Under the pieces are notes generated by a model. The model had not been told where the DNA came from, made no database searches, and worked only from the letters and a program-made list of their open reading frames with translations. This document shows positions 33,936-64,000 of a stretch of DNA of 64,000 nt, piece after piece. The DNA is from Chiridota heheva (lineage: Eukaryota; Echinodermata; Holothuroidea; Apodida; Chiridotidae), in NCBI GenBank assembly GCA_020152595.1, contig JAIGNY010001179.1, positions 707,001 through 771,000 on the forward strand, given 5' to 3'. The stretch's first letter is position 1, and each line of letters begins with the position of its first letter. Both the position numbers and the translations under genes were made by a program.

Positions 33936-34140
33936 GTGATGAATTGGGAAAGGTGCAGGTATTCGGGTTCAGCTGGTTTGGGTATTTAGAGTCTAGGATT
34001 TTTCTAGCTTCAAGGTATGAGATGTTTTAATCTTGGAGAACTCCTTCTCCCTGAGCCACTTGGGTGGTGGAGGTAGGGAGGAGTTTAGATTAGGTGAAGG
34101 TTGAGCATTTAACAAGGTCTCCAGAATTGAGGCGTCTCTT
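33936..34140 (-). pseudogene. LINE ORF1 N-terminal fragment
   Basis: Minus strand from about 34140 shows 'RRLNSGDLVKCSTF', matching the 'LRSGDLLVHC' core of ORF1 in the 10.4-16 kb copy, then a low-complexity stretch that runs into the giant array. No upstream start codon or 5' UTR is visible, so this end is truncated near 34140. Confidence 0.55.
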
Positions 34141-36452
34141 ATCACGTTTTAAAAACTATTTGTAAGGGGGGGAAAGGAGAGGGAGGGGGTAAACTTATTG
34201 GACATTTGGCAATATTTCCCGAAATTTGATAGAAACTTTTCCAAAATTGAAGATAAGTTCTTAAAAATAAAGGAAATTGAACAAAAATTGAAGCAAATTT
34301 CTTAACTAAAGGGTAGATTTTCCAAAAATTGAAGATTTCTGGAAGAAAAGAAGCCATGCATGGAATTTGACTCTTCAAAATCAATTCTTCTGACCTTCAT
34401 TATATTGGGGGCCAAAATGGTATTGGTCCCCAATAAACTATTACCCCCAGTACCTACACCACTGCATATGTGATGTAATTTATTGATACTAGCAAAATTC
34501 TCTTCAGACAGTCAGATCAGGCTATATTTGATCAAAACTAGGCCCCATTTTCGTGTATGGCCTACCGTCGTTTAAAAAACAAATTGTCATGTATTAGTAG
34601 CATATTTTTTTAATGATCTGAAGATAAAATAAATAAAATATCCTGGCGCACTGCATGCATCATGAGATATTTGTGGCTGTCAACAGCTCAATACACTTGT
34701 TGAAGGTGCAATTCCTGTAAATGTAACCCCTTTACAGCCTTAATTAAAGAGTAGAGTCCCGAATCCTGAAAAACTAAATATAGCAGGTTAGCTTTATATT
34801 CTTGTTCTTTTGTGTTTACATATCGGCCTATAAACCCACCTGGCTGATCCAGCAAACCCCACAATTAAAAATCTCACAAGTGTAGTAAAACATTAAAACG
34901 GTCAGAAAAATTATGATTAAAGGGCTTAAATTATTAATTGCATGTGTCAGCACATCTGTTAATTGTGGATAGGCATAACTATGTTTTGATTATATTTTGT
35001 GTTATAATCTAGTTCATATTTTGCTGCCTCAGTATCACAACTTTAATTCATTTACACAAAAATGTTTTATATGTCGAACGTTTTACAAGCAAGTTACCAA
35101 GGAAATTATTCCTGTTTATGGAAGATCCCCCCAAATCTCTCGACAGATATCAAAATTTCACGACAAAATTTTAGGGGTGTGACACCCCCACCCCAAAACC
35201 CCATCCCCCGGTTGCAACACCCCTGCAAATAGCGCATATTTGTGTTTTGTGTTATATCTAAAATAAATGTAATTATTATATTTTTGAATTTAATTAATTG
35301 TAAAATTCCATTCTTGTGAGAACTGTAAATTATTTGGTTGTCATTGTAATGTTGAGCCCATTGTGTTATAAATATATTATACAATACTTAAAACTTAAAA
35401 TTCATATTCTGCATCAGAACCTGAAAACATTTGGTTTTCTGGTTGGTGCAACCTAGAAGATTTTGGTCCAAAATGAATAAAAACTTTAGCCGATACGAAT
35501 AATAAATCAATATCTCTCTTTTCTATGATTCATTTCATATTTCAGTTAATTATACCTTCGGCTTTGATAAATTCGGGGGATACAGTTATCTTTTTTGAGG
35601 TAGGGGGCGGGGGTGCTATAGCCCATTTAGACATGTCACTGGGACCAACTTATTGCACACTACACAATATACAAAATCAACTATAGATTTTTTTGTATGT
35701 TGTGTAGCACAGGTACAATCCCATATTAAACCATGTTGAGAAAAATTGTAAGTGTAGGTTTGACTGGGATATCTTCCACTGCACATATTCATTTTGGTAT
35801 AAAATCAAATGGAAAAAAATTCATATAAACAAGCTGGTGAAGCTTTAAAAAGCATCATTTTGTTATAGCCAGTAGCATAATATTTAACAAAAATTGGCAT
35901 AAAATCATAAATAAAATTTTCAAAAAGTGGCTGGGAGGCCTGTACATGTATGTATACTGCTGCTCAGTGATCTGGTTATATGATATCGTACATATTGTAT
36001 CTGAGTCGGCACCATGGGGCCGGCTTGCGGAGGCAAATTTACTGTCTTTAAAATTCAAAATTAGGATTGCCAGTAACCTTGGGGCAGTAATGAATAAAGA
36101 TATTTCATGCTTCCGAAATATTTTCAGTGCATTTCTTACTCAAACTGTCAAAGAAACTTTTATTTTGGTCGCCAGGTGAGACATAGAGTGTTCTCTGGCA
36201 AATAAAATCATCATTTTTCAATTATTAGGTCACCAAGATTCTTCATCACCATGACAACAATGGCAACAGGAATTGTCAAGGGTTGGTTTAATGTGTATGA
36301 AATAAACACTGGCAGAAAATAGTGTTTTTATGTTAATTTAATTGACTATTTTTCCAATTACATTTTAAAAAGGCAAAAATCAATTTGATGAATAGATCAT
36401 CACATGAGTTGTGCATGTGCATTCCTTTCGTGAATAATGATTGATTTCATAC
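34141..36452. other. No gene seen
   Basis: AT-rich DNA. At 34180-34350 there are degenerate TTTTCCAAAAATTGAAGA-type repeats resembling those at 17860-18060 in inverse orientation. A G/C-rich block lies at 35170-35215. ORFs are short and unrecognised. Confidence 0.5.
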
Positions 36453-36690
36453 TAAAAGGAGTTTTGACCGAAAAGTGAGGGCGTATTTTAGGGGTCACCC
36501 CAAAATCAAATGCTTATCTAGCATGCAACAGTACAGCAATTTTCTGGTTAATATGAAAAGTCAAGTGACCTTTGCCCTCACGTAATCTGTGGGCAATGGA
36601 GGCATGAAGTATCTATCTGTTGTGGATAATATATTTGTGAAATTCGCAAAAACGGGCGCCCTCACTTTTCGGTCTAGTGTTCCTTTAATG
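36453..36690. mobile_element. Short inverted-repeat MITE
   Basis: The left end AAAAGGAGTTTTGACCGAAA followed by AGTGAGGGCG is inverted at the right end (CGCCCTCACTTTTCGGTCTA then GTGTTCCTTT). The terminal repeats are about 35 bp, imperfect. The interior has no ORF. A related half copy lies at 262-310. The superfamily was not determined. Confidence 0.75.
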
Positions 36691-37111
36691 TTGAATCAGC
36701 ACAATCGATAACCTCGGGTAAACAATTATTCTCTGATGATGACAACTATCCTGAGAATAATACGTGTCTATTATTCTTTGCCATCTGCTCGGAGACCAGA
36801 ATGATTTTCTCAAGCTTATTAAGTTACTGCTGAAATTGCACAAGATCGTGGTAATTGGAAGAAATTTGTGGTCGTCTGTATAACAGCCGAAAGATGATGA
36901 TGATTATCCTAACAATAACATGTCTATTATTCTTTGCCAATATCTTCATGTCAAATCAAGACAAAACTGAAGCATTATGGGTAAATTTTATCACAGGATA
37001 AAATAATGTAATAAACTACCATATTATATCCTTAGGATAACATATATGTTATTGGTAAGTCTTTGCATGTCAAAGTCAAATGGCACAAATGAGGCATTGT
37101 GGGTACAGCTG

Positions 37112-63169
<26,058 letters not shown>

Positions 63170-64000
63170 CTAAATAAAGACAAAAAAACAAAAAAAACTT
63201 GGTAAAAGTTTATTTGACTGCCGAGTTGGAATTATTTATAAAATTTCTCACGGTTCTGATTGAAGGTGTCAAAAATCTTTCAACGTAAAGTGTAGTGAAT
63301 ACATCTTCATATACTTCCCTCTTTCGCAAATAATGTACTTTTATCCCACAATTACACGGGGGACGTTTTTAGAGCATATACTTACCACATATACTGTTGT
63401 TTACTCAAGAAATCTATCAAATTAATTTTTTTGATATCTTATTTTTCTTCCCCCGAATTCCTAATTTTCCTGCGCTTAAAATTGCCAGAACTGTAGATTT
63501 TTTCCAGCTCCACATGACTGAAACTATTCAAAAGTATGTGTCTAAGTTTTGTTGACATACTCAAATCACTTGAATAGGTGTCTAACAAAAGGAAATATTT
63601 TTGAAATGTACATAAATATATAATTAATCCAGGGTGTATCCGGGGTAGGTGGCAGGGGTTTAAAAGTCAGGCTTGATTATTCAGCAGCCATTTTATAATG
63701 GCGATTCTGCATGATGATCTGAGATGCCTATTAAAACTTGTCCAGATACCTCTCAGGACAGAAACTACAATTACCATCCTCGGTAGTTTGTATTCTTTCT
63801 ATTGAAATCCATTCAGACAACTATTAGCGGAAACTCATAGTGATATAAATTGTGAAAGTGAAAGTGCTGTGTAGTTGTATAGAACCAAAGATTACTGTGC
63901 TCACAATGTGGTTAATCAAGCATTGGTGTTCAAGTTAACAAAATGAGTCCAGGAGAGTGAGACTTACTATCTCCCAACTAATTCCTTTGCAACTAGGGAC
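63170..64000. other. KRI1 intron up to the window edge, nothing further seen
   Basis: No KRI1-like coding block could be read on the minus strand. The next upstream exon should encode the stretch before 'LRKIWTDPEL' and must lie beyond 64000 or be too short to recognise. Confidence 0.5.

Larger units (their letters stand above)
25505..34140 (-). mobile_element. I/Nimb-like LINE, minus strand, RT deleted and ORF1 expanded by minisatellites
   Basis: Read on the minus strand: ORF1 N-terminal part (34140-33936), about 5.9 kb of minisatellite (33935-28085), ORF1 C-terminal part (28080-27650), endonuclease (about 27640-26690), an unrelated stretch of about 460 bp (26690-26226), RNase H (26225-26060), tail and 3' UTR ending near 25505 with the family's GGTACCGTTAAAC block. 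The RT domain is absent. Family membership follows from 'LNSGDLVKC' in ORF1, 'IQWNCRGL' in EN, 'FVIFSDSKSVLT' in RNase H, and the shared 3' end. The copy is non-functional. Confidence 0.75.

Noticed and set aside
28726..34030. Very long plus-strand ORFs (up to 1240 codons, Gly/Trp/Val-rich)
   Set aside because: They are produced by the cytosine-free minisatellite, which has no stop words in any frame. No start context, domain or codon bias supports a protein.
63965..64000. Possible upstream KRI1 exon ending at GATA|GTAAGT
   Set aside because: The translated residues do not resemble KRI1, and the donor context is weak on the exon side.

Overview
This window looks like nuclear DNA of an invertebrate metazoan, probably marine; the sequence does not fix the species. 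The case rests on a split, intron-rich host gene with GT..AG junctions, several LINE clades (CR1/L2-like, Jockey-like, I/Nimb-like with RNase H), DIRS-type tyrosine-recombinase retrotransposons, tRNA-derived SINEs and many minisatellites. There is no prokaryotic gene organisation, rRNA, CRISPR array or canonical free-standing tRNA gene.

Only one host gene can be supported: the 3' two thirds of KRI1, a nucleolar factor of 40S ribosome assembly. It lies on the minus strand as ten exons between 63169 and 37112, and its 5' exons lie beyond 64000. Its introns are full of repeats. The 11-kb intron between 49923 and 38733 holds a whole 7.8-kb DIRS-like element, itself hit by a deleted LINE.

Layout. 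1-3.3 kb: foldback repeat arms and a tandem array of TTAA-flanked piggyBac-like MITEs. 3.9-9.8 kb: a minus-strand CR1/L2-like LINE split by a plus-strand Jockey-like LINE at 4474-8431; joining the flanks restores the CR1 reading frame. 9.9-10.3 kb: a second CR1/L2-like 3' end. 10.4-16 kb: a nearly full-length but frameshifted I/Nimb-like LINE (ORF1, endonuclease, RT, RNase H). 16-18.7 kb: no gene seen. 18.7-24.6 kb: DIRS-like copy 1. 25.5-34.1 kb: a second I/Nimb-like LINE on the minus strand; its ORF1 is interrupted by about 5.9 kb of G-rich minisatellite, of which about 5.2 kb has no cytosine on the plus strand. 34-37 kb: repeats only. 37-64 kb: KRI1 with its repeat-filled introns.

The most informative structure is in the DIRS-like elements. 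Just inside one terminal repeat sits a block equal to the reverse complement of the element's own circular end-to-end junction. This is the internal complementary region expected of DIRS1-type elements. Three copies keep traces of the RNase H 'TDAS' motif, and the target sites fit crossover at AAA(T) without a target duplication. Every transposon here carries disabling lesions. I see no intact mobile gene and no new cellular defence or metabolic system. The unusual items are the ICR, the LINE-embedded giant array, the hairpin arrays inside the DIRS-like elements, and an apparent frame break in the last KRI1 exon.
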